Below, one piece after another: positions 52,806-62,186 of a DNA stretch of 64,000 nt (positions are counted from its first letter, which is position 1; each line of letters opens with the position of its first letter). The notes below the pieces were generated by a model, which was not told where the DNA came from, did not search any database, and was given only the letters and a program-made list of their open reading frames with translations. The translations under genes were made by a program, and so were the position numbers. The stretch is from Gemmatimonadota bacterium (GTDB taxonomy: Bacteria; Gemmatimonadota; Gemmatimonadetes; Longimicrobiales; Gaopeijiaceae): positions 53,699-117,698 of the forward strand of contig VGVR01000006.1 in the NCBI GenBank assembly GCA_016873995.1, given 5' to 3'.

Positions 52806-54863
52806 GTGACCGCGCGCACTTCCGATCGCTCCCCGGGCGACGCCCACGCCTCGAGGGAGGTCGTCAAGGAGGCCGAGAAGCTGCGCGCGGAGCTACACCG
52901 CCACAACTATCTGTATCACGTGGAAGCGCGTCCGGAGATCTCGGACGCCAAGTACGACGAACTCTTCCGCAGGCTGCAGAAGCTCGAGGCGGACCACCCC
53001 GGGTTGGTCACGCCGGACTCCCCCACGCAGCGCGTCGGCGCAGAGCCCCAGCGCGAGTTCGAGACCGTCGATCACGTCACGCCGATGCTGTCGCTCGACT
53101 CCAGCCAGGACGAGGGCGATGTGCGCCGTTTCAACGAGCGCGTGGAGAAAGCGCTGGGAGGTGTGAAGCCCAAGTACATCCTTCAGCCCAAGCTCGACGG
53201 CGCGTCCATGGAGCTCGTCTACGAGCGCGGTGTGCTCGTGCGCGCGGTCACGCGCGGCAACGGGCGCGCGGGCGAGGCGGTCACCGAGAACGTGCGCACC
53301 ATCCCCTCGGTGCCTCTCCGCCTTCGGACGGAGAAGCGCGAGGTGCCCGAGCTGCTGGCGCTCCGGGGTGAGGTGATGATGTACATCTCGGACTTCCAGA
53401 GCTTCAACGCGGCCCTCATGGAGCGGGGTGAAGAACCGTACGCTTCACCGCGGAACTCCGCGGCCGGTGCGGTTCGCCAGCTCGACGCGACCATCACCGC
53501 GAGCCGGAAGCTCGATCTCGTCGCCTACGACGTGATCGCGGCCGACGGCGCGCGCTTCACCAGCGATTCCGAGGGAGTGAAGGCGATCCGCGACTGGGGC
53601 TTCAAGGTGCCCGAGCGGACGCAGGTGGCGCACTCGCTCGAGGAGATCCTCGAGTACCACGCGGCCTTCGCCGAACTGCGTGACGACCTCGACTACGAGA
53701 TCGACGGCGTGGTCATCAAGCTCGACGACCTGAGCGCGCGGGCTGCGATGGGCACGACGTCGCACCATCCGCGCTGGGCGCTCGCGTACAAGTTCGAGCC
53801 ACGCCAGGAAGTTACGCGCATCTACAAGATCGACGTTCAAGTGGGACGCACCGGCGTGCTCACGCCGGTCGCGCTGCTGCTCCCCGTCGTGGTCGGCGGT
53901 GTGACCGTGTCGCGTGCGTCGCTGCACAACCGCGAGGAGCTCAAGCGCAAGGACCTGCGCGAGGGCGACCGGGTGCGTATCCAGCGGGCAGGCGACGTCA
54001 TTCCGCAGGTGGTCGAGGTCGTGGAGAAAGGCGCGCACCGCGCGCGCCCGTTCGAGATGCCCACCAAGTGCCCCGCGTGTGGCACGCGCGTGATCGAGGA
54101 CGGTCCGCGCACCGTCTGCCCCAACCGCTTCGGCTGCCCCGCCCAGCTCAAGGGGCGCATCGTGCACTTCGGCGCGCGCGAGGCACTCGACATCGAGGGG
54201 CTCGGCGAGGAGACGGCCAACCTCCTCGTCGAGCGCGGACTGGTACGCGAGCTGGCCGAGCTCTTCGACCTCGAGCCCGAGCGCCTCATGGAGCTCGAGG
54301 GCTTCGCCGAGAAGTCGTCGACGGCGCTCGTGCACGCGATCCGCGCGCGCAAGAAGCCCGAGCTCGCGCGGTTCCTGATCGCGCTCGGGATCCCGGAAGT
54401 GGGCGTCTCCGTCGCGCGCGACCTGGCGGGCCAATTCGGCGACTTCGCACGCCTTCGTGGGGCGAGCCGCGAGGAGCTGGAGGCCGTCTCCGGCATCGGT
54501 CCGCGCATGAGCGAGGCCATCACGACCTTCTTCGCCGACGCGCGCAACCGGAAGGCGATCGATGCGGTGCTCGAGCGCGGCGTCCGTCCACAGGCGTCCG
54601 AGCCCGTGCGCGCCGACCTCCCCGACCTCGGCACGGCGGTCTTCACGGGCACGCTCCCGATCCCGCGCGTGGTGGCCGAGAATGCGTGGCGGCGCATCGG
54701 CGGGAAGACCGCGGGCTCCGTGTCCAAGAAGACCGCGTTCGTGGTGGCGGGCGACGACGCGGGCTCGAAGCTCGACAAGGCCGAGAAGCTCGGCGTCGAG
54801 GTGCTCGACTACGCCGGCTTCCTCGTCCGACTTCGAAAGCACGGTGGCTCGATCGATGCCTAG
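52806..54863 (+). CDS. ligA: NAD-dependent DNA ligase LigA
   Basis: 685 residues. It seals nicks during replication using NAD. The adenylated lysine is Lys129 in PKLDGAS, the zinc site is CPACG/CPN/CPAQ, and helix-hairpin-helix regions follow (EALDIEGLGEETANLL, ELEGFAEKSS, IALGIPEVGV). A BRCT domain ends the protein (about 605-685). The GTG at 52806 follows a CGGAG ribosome-binding site and gives the usual N-terminal Ia domain (RHNYLYHVEARPEISDAKYDEL). PolX starts inside its last codons. Confidence 0.95.
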   Translation: MTARTSDRSPGDAHASREVVKEAEKLRAELHRHNYLYHVEARPEISDAKYDELFRRLQKLEADHPGLVTPDSPTQRVGAEPQREFETVDHVTPMLSLDSSQDEGDVRRFNERVEKALGGVKPKYILQPKLDGASMELVYERGVLVRAVTRGNGRAGEAVTENVRTIPSVPLRLRTEKREVPELLALRGEVMMYISDFQSFNAALMERGEEPYASPRNSAAGAVRQLDATITASRKLDLVAYDVIAADGARFTSDSEGVKAIRDWGFKVPERTQVAHSLEEILEYHAAFAELRDDLDYEIDGVVIKLDDLSARAAMGTTSHHPRWALAYKFEPRQEVTRIYKIDVQVGRTGVLTPVALLLPVVVGGVTVSRASLHNREELKRKDLREGDRVRIQRAGDVIPQVVEVVEKGAHRARPFEMPTKCPACGTRVIEDGPRTVCPNRFGCPAQLKGRIVHFGAREALDIEGLGEETANLLVERGLVRELAELFDLEPERLMELEGFAEKSSTALVHAIRARKKPELARFLIALGIPEVGVSVARDLAGQFGDFARLRGASREELEAVSGIGPRMSEAITTFFADARNRKAIDAVLERGVRPQASEPVRADLPDLGTAVFTGTLPIPRVVAENAWRRIGGKTAGSVSKKTAFVVAGDDAGSKLDKAEKLGVEVLDYAGFLVRLRKHGGSIDA

Positions 54864-56640
54864 GGTAGCGCACCTGCTCGAGAACCTGGACGTCGCTCGC
54901 GAGCTGACCTTGCTCGCCGATCTGCTCGAGATCCAGGGCGCGAACCCGTTCCGCATCCGCGCGTACCGGAACGCGGTCAACACGGTGGAGGGGCTGTCGC
55001 GCCCGCTGCACGAGATGGTCGCGGCCGGCGAGGACCTCACGGAGCTCCCCGCCATCGGCGACAACGTGGCCGCGCACATCGTCGAGCTGCTGCAGACCGG
55101 CTCGATCGACCGTCTGCGCGAGGTCGAGGCCGAGTTCCCGCGCTCGCTCGTGGAGCTGATGGCGCTCGAGGGGCTCGGTCCCAAGAAGGCGAGGAAGCTC
55201 TTCGAGGAGCTGGGCGTGCGCACCATCGACGACCTCGCGCGTGCGCTCGACTCGGGAAAGGTGGCTACGCTCGAGGGGTTCGGTGAGAAGAGCGTGACCA
55301 AGCTCAGGCACGCGCTCGAGGTCCATCGCAAGCACGCGGGTCGCCCCCGGCTCGACGAAGTCGAGCAGCTCATCGGCGGCCTGCTCGAGCACATGCGGCG
55401 CGCGCCCGGGGCGATGGGGCTCGAGGTCGCCGGCAGCGTGCGTCGCCGCAAGGAGACCATCGGCGACGTGGACCTGCTCGTGCAGGCGGAGGGCGACGGC
55501 ACGCCCATCGTCGAGCACTTCACGAAGTTCCGCGGTGCGGTCCGCGCAGAAGCTGCGGGGCCCACCAAGGGCAGCATCGTGCTCGGCTCCGGCCTCCAGG
55601 TGGACCTGCGCGTGGTGCCGAAGAAGTCGTTCGGGGCCGCGCTCGTCTACTTCACCGGCTCCAAGGACCACAACGTGGCCATCCGCACGCGAGCCGTGCG
55701 CGACAAGCTGCGGGTGAACGAGTGGGGCGTGTACCGCGTGCCGGCGGATGTCGACCCCGCGACGCTCGGCCCCACCGATGGCAAGCGCGTGGCCGGCGAC
55801 ACCGAGGAGTCGGTCTACGAGGCACTCGGCCTGGCGTGGATCCCACCCGAGCTGCGCGAGAACCGCGGCGAGGTCCAGGCGGCAGCCGACGGCACGCTGC
55901 CGCAGCTCGTCGAGCTCGAGGACCTGCGGGGCGACCTGCAGATGCACTCGACGTGGAGCGACGGGAAGGCCTCGATCGAGGTAATGGCGCGTGCGTGCGC
56001 GGAGCGCGGCTACGAATACCTCGCCATCACCGACCACAGCGGGGCGATGGCAATGCTCGAGGGACTCGACCCCAAGCGCGCACGCAAGCAGTGGAAGGAG
56101 ATCGAGCAGGTCCGCGAGCAGGTGCCCGAGATCGAGATCCTGCGCAGCGCAGAGGTCGACATCCTGAAGTGCGGGACGCTCGACATGCCCGACGACGTGC
56201 TCGAGGAGCTCGACCTCGTGCTCATCTCCATTCACTCGTTCTTCGATCTCGACAAGAAGCGGATGACGGACCGGGTGCTGAAGGCCATGAGCCACCCGAC
56301 CGTCGACATCCTGGCGCACCCGACTGGTCGCAAGATCAACAGCCGCGAGCCGATCGCGCTCGACGTGCAGGCGGTGCTCGAGGCCGCGGCGGAGCTGTCC
56401 GTGGCGGTCGAGTTGAACGCGAACCCTCGCCGCCTCGACTTGAGCGAAGCACACGTGCACCGGGCCAAGGAGCTGGGAGTGCCGGTCGTGATCAGCACCG
56501 ACGCGCACGCCCCTGCCGGCCTGGACGACATGCGGTACGGCATCGACCAGGCGCGTCGCGCCTGGCTCGAAGCCAAGGACGTGCTGAATACCCGCACCGC
56601 CAAGCAGCTCAAGAAGTGGCTGGCGAGGAAGCCAAAGTGA
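54856..56640 (+). CDS. polX: DNA polymerase X with PHP domain
   Basis: 594-residue bacterial PolX, thought to act in base-excision repair. The N-terminal HhH domain (NPFRIRAYRNAVNTVEGL) is followed by the polymerase palm with the catalytic pair in GSVRRRKETIGDVDLLV, then a DLRGDLQMHSTWSDGKAS PHP domain at the C-terminus with TDHSG and HAPAGLDD metal ligands. Length is typical. The ATG at 54856 overlaps the ligA stop by 8 bases. The downstream DUF2157 gene overlaps by GTGA. Confidence 0.94.
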   Translation: MPRVAHLLENLDVARELTLLADLLEIQGANPFRIRAYRNAVNTVEGLSRPLHEMVAAGEDLTELPAIGDNVAAHIVELLQTGSIDRLREVEAEFPRSLVELMALEGLGPKKARKLFEELGVRTIDDLARALDSGKVATLEGFGEKSVTKLRHALEVHRKHAGRPRLDEVEQLIGGLLEHMRRAPGAMGLEVAGSVRRRKETIGDVDLLVQAEGDGTPIVEHFTKFRGAVRAEAAGPTKGSIVLGSGLQVDLRVVPKKSFGAALVYFTGSKDHNVAIRTRAVRDKLRVNEWGVYRVPADVDPATLGPTDGKRVAGDTEESVYEALGLAWIPPELRENRGEVQAAADGTLPQLVELEDLRGDLQMHSTWSDGKASIEVMARACAERGYEYLAITDHSGAMAMLEGLDPKRARKQWKEIEQVREQVPEIEILRSAEVDILKCGTLDMPDDVLEELDLVLISIHSFFDLDKKRMTDRVLKAMSHPTVDILAHPTGRKINSREPIALDVQAVLEAAAELSVAVELNANPRRLDLSEAHVHRAKELGVPVVISTDAHAPAGLDDMRYGIDQARRAWLEAKDVLNTRTAKQLKKWLARKPK

Positions 56641-57782
56641 TCGGCGAGGGCGGGGCGCTGCGGCGCGCGATCGACCGCTGGGTCGCGGCAGGTCTCATCG
56701 ACGAAGCCACGGCGTCGAGACTCAGGGAGGACGTGGGGCACGAGACGCGTGCCGGCACGCGCAGGCTCTCGCAGTACCTGGTCGCGGTGACGGCGGGCGC
56801 GGTCCTCCTGATTGCTGCCGGGGTCTTCCTCGACTGGGCGTGGCCGCGCATGGGGGACGCTTCGCGCTCGTTCCTCCTGGCGGCCGCCGGGGCAGCGGTC
56901 GTAGCGATCGGCATGAGCTTGGAGGAGCGCACGTACCGCTGGCGGCCCGCCGCGTATCTCATGCAGACGTCGGGCCTCGCGCTCATGCTGACGGCGTTCA
57001 TCTACTCGGAGCGCGCCTGGGCAGACGCATCGACAGGAGGTCTACTCGCGGGGATCCTCGCGCTGGCCGTTCCGGTCGTGCTCACGCCCCGCGCACTGCG
57101 CCGCAACGCTGTCATGCCCGCGGTGCACCTCGCGTTCGCGCTCGCGTTCCTCGCGGTCTTCCTCGACCGGGCGGTGCACCTCTCGAGCGACGAGATCATC
57201 TGGGTGTTGGACGCCGCGCTGGCGGTAGCGACGCTCGCGCTCGGACGCATGCTCGCTCGCGACGAAGGCATGGCGCTCTATCCCTGGGCGCTGAACGCGT
57301 TCGTCATGGCCATCATGGCGGGCTTCGTGCTCGTGACCTGGACGGCGGTGGGTCCGCTCGAGCTCGCCGACCGTGCGGTTTGGCCCGTCGACGTCTGGCT
57401 CGCTCTCGCCGCGGGACTCACGGTCTGGGGGCTGGAGCGTGGCCCCGAGAGCATGCCTCGTGAGTTCCTCGGGTCGACGCTCGCCTGTCTCCTCGTCGCG
57501 TGGATAGGCCTCGGGTTCTTCACCGCACTTGAGGCCCTGAGCGGGCCGGCGGAACTACCGCTCCTCCTGGTCGGGGGCGCGGGCGTGGCCGCGTTCCTCT
57601 ACGGGAACCGCGCCGGACTGCGTCCGCTCATGGGTGCCGCCGCGCTCGCCTTCGTCGCGCCGCTCTGGTACTGGGGGGTCGAGCGGGGCGGCGCGCTCGG
57701 GGCGGTGGCGGCGCTCGTGGCGACCGCCGGGATTCTCTTCTGGGTGTCGGGTCGCATCGGGTCCCGCGAGCGTGCGAAGTAG
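56637..57782 (+). CDS. DUF2157 multi-spanning membrane protein
   Basis: 381 residues from a GTG at 56637. The first 45 residues form a short soluble helix pair (AIDRWVAAGLIDEATASRLRED), the DUF2157 signature, followed by about 10-11 transmembrane helices. No enzyme motif is evident. It is co-translated after polX through the GTGA overlap, and is 37 bases upstream of fabI. The function is unknown. Confidence 0.8.
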   Translation: MIGEGGALRRAIDRWVAAGLIDEATASRLREDVGHETRAGTRRLSQYLVAVTAGAVLLIAAGVFLDWAWPRMGDASRSFLLAAAGAAVVAIGMSLEERTYRWRPAAYLMQTSGLALMLTAFIYSERAWADASTGGLLAGILALAVPVVLTPRALRRNAVMPAVHLAFALAFLAVFLDRAVHLSSDEIIWVLDAALAVATLALGRMLARDEGMALYPWALNAFVMAIMAGFVLVTWTAVGPLELADRAVWPVDVWLALAAGLTVWGLERGPESMPREFLGSTLACLLVAWIGLGFFTALEALSGPAELPLLLVGGAGVAAFLYGNRAGLRPLMGAAALAFVAPLWYWGVERGGALGAVAALVATAGILFWVSGRIGSRERAK

Positions 57783-57819
57783 GTAGTTTTCCGGCAACCG
57801 GAACAGGAGCTTCGCCGTC

Positions 57820-58710
57820 ATGCTGCCGATCGACCTCTCGGGCAAGCGCGCGTTCGTCGCGGGCGTCGCCGACGACCGGGGATACGGGTGGGCCATCGTG
57901 CGGGCGCTGGCACGGGCGGGCGCGTCCATTTGCGTGGGCACCTGGCCGCCCACGCTGCGCATCTTCACCAAGAGCCTGGAGCGCGGAAAGCTCGACCTGT
58001 CGATCCCCGGCGGGGGCCAGATCCAGTTCGAGAAGGTCTACCCGTTCGACGCCGTGTTCGACTCACCAGCCGACGTGCCCGAAGACGTGCGCACCGACAA
58101 GCGCTACGTGGAGCTGACCGGGTACACGATCGGTGAAGTTGCCGACCAGGTGCGCGCCGACTTCGGCGCGCAGTCGCTCGACGTCATCGTGCACTCCCTG
58201 GCGAACGGCCCCGAAGTGCAGAAGCCGCTGCTGGAGACGAGTCGCGGCGGATATCTCGCGGCAGTGAGCGCTAGCGCCTACTCGATGGTCAGCATGGTGC
58301 AGCGCTTCGGCCCGTTGGCGCGCCCGGGCGCGTCGCTCGTGTCGCTCTCGTACCTCGCCGCCGAGCGCGTCATCCCCGGCTACGGCGGCGGCATGAGCTC
58401 GGCCAAGGCCGCGCTCGAGAGCGACACTCGTACGCTCGCGTTCGAGGCTGGACGGAAGTACGGCATGCGCGTGAACACCATCAGCGCGGGCCCGCTGGCG
58501 AGCCGCGCGGCGAAAGCGATCGGTACCATCGACAAGATGGTGGACTACTACCGCGCGAACGCGGCGCTCCCGGAGGCGAACACCGCCGACGAGGTCGGGT
58601 GGACGACGGCGTTCCTGTGCTCGTCGCTCGCCGCGGGCATCACCGGCGAGACGCTGCACGTCGACAAGGGCTACCACGTGATGGGGATGCCGGCAGCGCC
58701 GCAGTTGTGA
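57820..58710 (+). CDS. fabI: Enoyl-ACP reductase FabI (plant-type)
   Basis: 296-residue NADH-dependent enoyl-ACP reductase that completes each round of fatty acid elongation. The opening [20 protein letters not shown] binds NADH, and an insert after [10 protein letters not shown] (about 50-85) is the longer loop of the plant/Chlamydia/Bacteroidota class. The catalytic region has [10 protein letters not shown] and the [22 protein letters not shown] helix with its lysine. The stop overlaps the aminotransferase start (GTGA). Confidence 0.93.
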   Translation: MLPIDLSGKRAFVAGVADDRGYGWAIVRALARAGASICVGTWPPTLRIFTKSLERGKLDLSIPGGGQIQFEKVYPFDAVFDSPADVPEDVRTDKRYVELTGYTIGEVADQVRADFGAQSLDVIVHSLANGPEVQKPLLETSRGGYLAAVSASAYSMVSMVQRFGPLARPGASLVSLSYLAAERVIPGYGGGMSSAKAALESDTRTLAFEAGRKYGMRVNTISAGPLASRAAKAIGTIDKMVDYYRANAALPEANTADEVGWTTAFLCSSLAAGITGETLHVDKGYHVMGMPAAPQL

Positions 58711-60062
58711 CCGCTCCTCGGGCGTTCGGCTGGCGCCTTCCGGAGCTCCGCACCCCGCCGCCCGGACCGGCGTCGTGCGCTCTGGCGGACAGGCTGCGCG
58801 CCGTCGAGTCGCGCAACGTCACCTACCTCGCGGACGACTGGCCGATCTTCTGGCAGGAGGCCGCCGGCGCGAACGTTCGCGACGCCGACGGCAACGTCTA
58901 CATCGACCTGTGCGCCGGCTTCGGCGTCGCGCTGCTGGGCCACTCGCACCCGTCCGTGGTCGCCGCGATCACGGAGCAGGCGAGGCGCCTCGTGCACGGT
59001 ATGGGCGACGTGCACCCGCCGAGCCTCCGCGTCGAGCTGCTCGAGCGCCTGCGCGACCTGAGCCCCTGGCGCGACGCGCGCGCGGTGCTCGCCTCCACCG
59101 GCTCGGAGGCCGTGGAGATCGCCCTCAAGACCGCCCAACTGGCCACGGGAAAGCCGGGCGTGCTGGCGTTCGAGGGGGGCTACCACGGCCTCACGCTCGG
59201 CTCGCTCGCCACCACCGCGCGCTCGACGTTCCGGGGTCCGTTCAATGCGCGTCTGTATCCAGGCGTGGCGTTCGCGCCCTACCCGCAGGCAGGCCCCGGC
59301 GCCGAAGCCGCCGTGGACGCCGCCTTCGCACGCATTCGCGCCCTGCTGCGCGACGGCGCCCCGAACGGCGACGCGATCGGCGCGGTCGTCGTGGAGCCGG
59401 TGCAGGGGCGCGCGGGCGCGTGCGTGCCTGCACCTGGCTTCATGGGTGCGCTGTCGGCGCTCGCCCGCGAGGCCGACGCGCTCGTCATCGCCGACGAGAT
59501 TCTCACGGGGATGGGCCGCTGCGGCGCCATGCTCGCCTCCGAGCGCGTGGGCCTCGAGCCCGACCTCGTCTGCGTGGGGAAAGCGCTCGGGGGAGGGCTC
59601 CCGCTCTCGGCGTGCATCGCGCCGCGCGCGGTCATGGACGCTTGGCCGCCGAGCGAGGGCGAGGCCGTCCACACCAGCACGTTCCTCGGCCACCCGTTGG
59701 CGTGCGCCGCGGCGCTGGCTGCACTCGACCGCTACGGCCCTGAGTCCGTGCTCGCCCGCTCAGAGGCGCTCGGGACGCGCCTCCGGGAGGGCCTCTCCGA
59801 GGGCCTGGCCGGGCGACTTTCCCCGGGAGGGGGTGTACGGCAAGTACGCGGGCTCGGCCTTCTGGTAGGCATCGAGTTGGCTACCGACGGGCCGGCCCCC
59901 GGCGCCAGCGTTGCGGGAGAGGCCTTGAAGCGAGGCGTGATCGTCCTGCCCGCGGGAGAGCAGGGTGAAGTCGTCGAGCTCACGCCGTCGGTCGCGCTGA
60001 CCGACGAACAGGCCGACCATGCGGTGGAGGTGCTGGTGAAAGCGATCGGGGAGGTGGTGTGA
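58707..60062 (+). CDS. Class III PLP-dependent aminotransferase
   Basis: 451 residues. The fold-type I aminotransferase pattern is complete: [14 protein letters not shown] near 75, [12 protein letters not shown] for phosphate binding, [24 protein letters not shown], and the PLP lysine in [14 protein letters not shown]. Substrate is not fixed; relatives include ornithine, GABA and beta-alanine aminotransferases. The GTG at 58707 overlaps fabI, and the stop overlaps the lipase-like gene. Confidence 0.88.
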   Translation: MTAPRAFGWRLPELRTPPPGPASCALADRLRAVESRNVTYLADDWPIFWQEAAGANVRDADGNVYIDLCAGFGVALLGHSHPSVVAAITEQARRLVHGMGDVHPPSLRVELLERLRDLSPWRDARAVLASTGSEAVEIALKTAQLATGKPGVLAFEGGYHGLTLGSLATTARSTFRGPFNARLYPGVAFAPYPQAGPGAEAAVDAAFARIRALLRDGAPNGDAIGAVVVEPVQGRAGACVPAPGFMGALSALAREADALVIADEILTGMGRCGAMLASERVGLEPDLVCVGKALGGGLPLSACIAPRAVMDAWPPSEGEAVHTSTFLGHPLACAAALAALDRYGPESVLARSEALGTRLREGLSEGLAGRLSPGGGVRQVRGLGLLVGIELATDGPAPGASVAGEALKRGVIVLPAGEQGEVVELTPSVALTDEQADHAVEVLVKAIGEVV

Positions 60063-60781
60063 GACTGGCGGCGTCCGTCGGCGCGACGCTGATCGTTGCC
60101 GGTTGGCTCAGCCTAGTCGCGGCTGCTCCCGCAGCGAGCCCCGCGCCACGAGCGACCGCGACCCATACATCAGCCCGTGCCCACGTTCCCGTGGTCCTGG
60201 TGCCCGGCTGGTTCGACACCGCGCGTGAGCTCGCGGCGCTCCGGATTAGCCTGCTCCGCGCCGGCGTCCCCTACGTCGAGACGCTCACGTTCGAGGAGCC
60301 CACGGGCAGCAACCGCCGTCACGCCGAAGAGATCGACTCGGTCGTGGAGCAAGTGCTGGCGGAGACCGGTGCCAGTGAGGTCGACATCGTCGCACACTCG
60401 ATGGGTGGGCTCGCGACCCGCTGGTATCTGAAGACGCGTGCGGACGCGCCCGTGCGGCGGGCCGTGTTCATCGCTTCGCCGCACCGCGGCACGCGTTCCG
60501 CGCTGCTCGCATGGGGAGACGGCCGCGAGGAGATGTTGCCCGAGAGCGAGTTCCTCCGGTCGCTGAACGGCGGCGCGCTGCTCCCGGACGGTGTCGCAGC
60601 CATGACCATCAGCACTCCCATCGACACGCACGTGCTCCCCGGCGAAAGCGCCACGCTTCCCGGCGTCGAGGACCACACGGTGTGCTGCCCCACGCACCAG
60701 GGCCTACTGCGCAGCGACGACGTCTTCTATCTCGTCCTCGACTTCCTCGACCGCACGGCCACCACGGCGACGCACCGTTGA
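60059..60781 (+). CDS. Exported lipase-like alpha/beta hydrolase
   Basis: 240 residues from a GTG at 60059. An N-terminal signal peptide ends near AAPAASPA. The nucleophile elbow AHSMGGLATRW is preceded by the VVLVPGWFDTA oxyanion loop, as in class 2 lipases. The later TPIDTHVLPGESATLPGVEDHT segment holds the acid and histidine residues. It is coupled to the aminotransferase upstream and to the HAD gene downstream (TTGA). Confidence 0.82.
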   Translation: MRLAASVGATLIVAGWLSLVAAAPAASPAPRATATHTSARAHVPVVLVPGWFDTARELAALRISLLRAGVPYVETLTFEEPTGSNRRHAEEIDSVVEQVLAETGASEVDIVAHSMGGLATRWYLKTRADAPVRRAVFIASPHRGTRSALLAWGDGREEMLPESEFLRSLNGGALLPDGVAAMTISTPIDTHVLPGESATLPGVEDHTVCCPTHQGLLRSDDVFYLVLDFLDRTATTATHR

Positions 60782-61440
60782 CGAATACGCGCGCTTGGAA
60801 GGGCGTGCTCTTCGACCTGGACGGCACGCTCGCGGACACCGTCGAGCTCATCCTGATGAGCTATCGCCACACCATGCGGACGCACCTGGGGGAGGCGCTC
60901 CCCGACGCCCGCTGGTTGGCTACGCTCGGGACGCCGCTCCGCGACCAACTGCTGGACTTCGCGCGCGACCGCGAGGAAGCGCAGGCAATGCTCGTCACGT
61001 ACACCGAGTACCAACGGCGCATACACGACGAGATGGTGAAGCCTTTCCCCGGCGCCGGCGAGGTGCTCGTCACGCTCCGCGCGCGCGGCGCTCGCGTGGC
61101 CGTCGTGACCAGCAAGCGCGGCGAGGTGGCGCGTCGCACGCTCGACGTGTGCGGGCTCCGGGCCGACGTGGACCTGCTCGTATCCGCCGACGAGGTGCGA
61201 AACGGCAAACCGCACCCGGAGTCGGTCCACCTGGCGCTGTCGAAGCTCGGTCTCGAGGAAGCTTCCCGGGACGTGCTCTTCGTAGGCGACTCGCCCTTCG
61301 ACCTGCGAGCGGGTCGAGCCGCGGGTACGCGAACGGCTGCGGCGCCCTGGGGTGCATTCGAGCGGTCCGCTCTTGAAGCCGAAGAGCCCGACTACTTCCT
61401 CGACGAGCTCGTAGACGTGCTGGCGCTCACGCCGGACTGA
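60778..61440 (+). CDS. HAD-superfamily phosphatase (Gph/PpaX-like)
   Basis: 220 residues from a TTG at 60778 within the stop of the lipase-like gene. HAD motif I is FDLDGTLADT with two aspartates, motif II is VVTSKRG, motif III is the KPHPE lysine, and motif IV is FVGDSPFDL. The cap is an all-helical C1 type. Closest in size to phosphoglycolate phosphatase and pyrophosphatase PpaX; the substrate is not resolved. Confidence 0.86.
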   Translation: MTNTRAWKGVLFDLDGTLADTVELILMSYRHTMRTHLGEALPDARWLATLGTPLRDQLLDFARDREEAQAMLVTYTEYQRRIHDEMVKPFPGAGEVLVTLRARGARVAVVTSKRGEVARRTLDVCGLRADVDLLVSADEVRNGKPHPESVHLALSKLGLEEASRDVLFVGDSPFDLRAGRAAGTRTAAAPWGAFERSALEAEEPDYFLDELVDVLALTPD

Positions 61441-61446
61441 AACCGG

Positions 61447-61755
61447 CTATTCGGCCTTCGAGGTGGCGAAGTCGATCTGCTCCGCGACATCCAAGTCCTT
61501 CGAGGTGATCCCGCCGAGGTCGTGCGTCGTCACCGACACGGTCACCTTGGAATAGCGCACGTCGATGTCGGGGTGGTGGTTGAAGTGGTCGGCCACCGAG
61601 GCGATTCGGTTCACGAACACGATCGAGTCGCGAAAGGACGTGAAAGCGAAGTCCTTGGTCAGCTTGTTCGCCTGCCGCTTCCACCCCTTGTGGGTGGCCA
61701 GCCATCCCTTGATGGCTTCGGCGGTGAGCTTCTCGAGTGTGCGCGTTCCCGGCAT
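61447..61755 (-). CDS. phhB: Pterin-4a-carbinolamine dehydratase
   Basis: 102 residues. The PCD/DCoH fold is shown by FRDSIVFVNRIASVADHFNHHPDIDVRYSKVTV split over two strands, with the active-site histidines in DHFNHHPD. It recycles tetrahydrobiopterin cofactor after phenylalanine hydroxylation; a moonlighting dimer role is known for relatives. The ATG at 61755 is used; a GTG three codons earlier also fits. No phenylalanine hydroxylase is in the window. Confidence 0.9.
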   Translation of the reverse strand: MPGTRTLEKLTAEAIKGWLATHKGWKRQANKLTKDFAFTSFRDSIVFVNRIASVADHFNHHPDIDVRYSKVTVSVTTHDLGGITSKDLDVAEQIDFATSKAE

Positions 61756-61824
61756 CGCGTTCACCCCTGTTCGTGAGCGTTCAACCCGTGCTGTGACACG
61801 CGGCCGCGCCAAGTCGTTGAGGGG

Positions 61825-61854
61825 TTGACCCTTGAGACGACCGCTCCTTAAGAT
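61825..61854 (+). promoter_or_regulatory. Sigma-70-type promoter for the tRNA genes
   Basis: TTGACC (61825-61830), an 18-base spacer and TAAGAT (61849-61854), ending about 40 bases upstream of tRNA-Glu. Both boxes are close to consensus for this GC-rich genome. Transcription would begin near 61861. Confidence 0.5.
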
Positions 61855-61893
61855 TGCTCCCCTCCTGCCACCGGGAGGGGATTCTCGACGGAC

Positions 61894-61966
61894 GCCCCCA
61901 TCGTCTAGTGGCCTAGGATAACGCCCTCTCACGGCGTAGACCGGGGTTCGAGTCCCCGTGGGGGTA
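61894..61966 (+). tRNA. tRNA-Glu (anticodon CTC)
   Basis: 73 nt with acceptor stem GCCCCCA/TGGGGGT, discriminator A and an anticodon loop CTCTCAC giving anticodon CTC for codon GAG. The T-arm reads GGGGTTCGAGTCCCC. The CCA end is not encoded. Confidence 0.95.
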
Positions 61967-61988
61967 TGGGCGGTAGCGCCTCGCCCGA

Positions 61989-62061
61989 GGTCGCTTAGCT
62001 CAGCTGGTAGAGCACCACGCTCACATCGTGGGGGTCGCAGGTTCAAATCCTGCAGCGACCA
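61989..62061 (+). tRNA. tRNA-Val (anticodon CAC)
   Basis: 73 nt with acceptor GGTCGCT/AGCGACC, discriminator A and loop CTCACAT giving anticodon CAC for GTG. The D-arm starts TAGCTCAGCTGGTAGAGC and the T-arm contains GCAGGTTCAAATCCTGC. It lies 22 bases after tRNA-Glu, so both are likely processed from one transcript. Confidence 0.96.
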
Positions 62062-62186
62062 TGCGAACCGGCGCTCGGGGCCGACCGGCCCCGAGCGTGA
62101 CTCACGGGCACCGTCTCGGATGTCACAAGGACGCCGGCCGAGACGTTATCGTGGTATCGAACTCGACCTCGACCCGGCAGGCCCGC

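Noticed and set aside
53445..56508. Very long open frames antisense to ligA and polX (up to 710 codons)
   Set aside because: Composition is Arg/Ala/Leu-rich with no motifs, and the opposite strand encodes clear LigA and PolX. Such antisense frames are common in GC-rich DNA.
61894..62186. Integration site of a mobile element at the tRNA pair
   Set aside because: No integrase, no repeat of a tRNA 3' end and no phage-like genes follow; the serpin begins in ordinary spacing.
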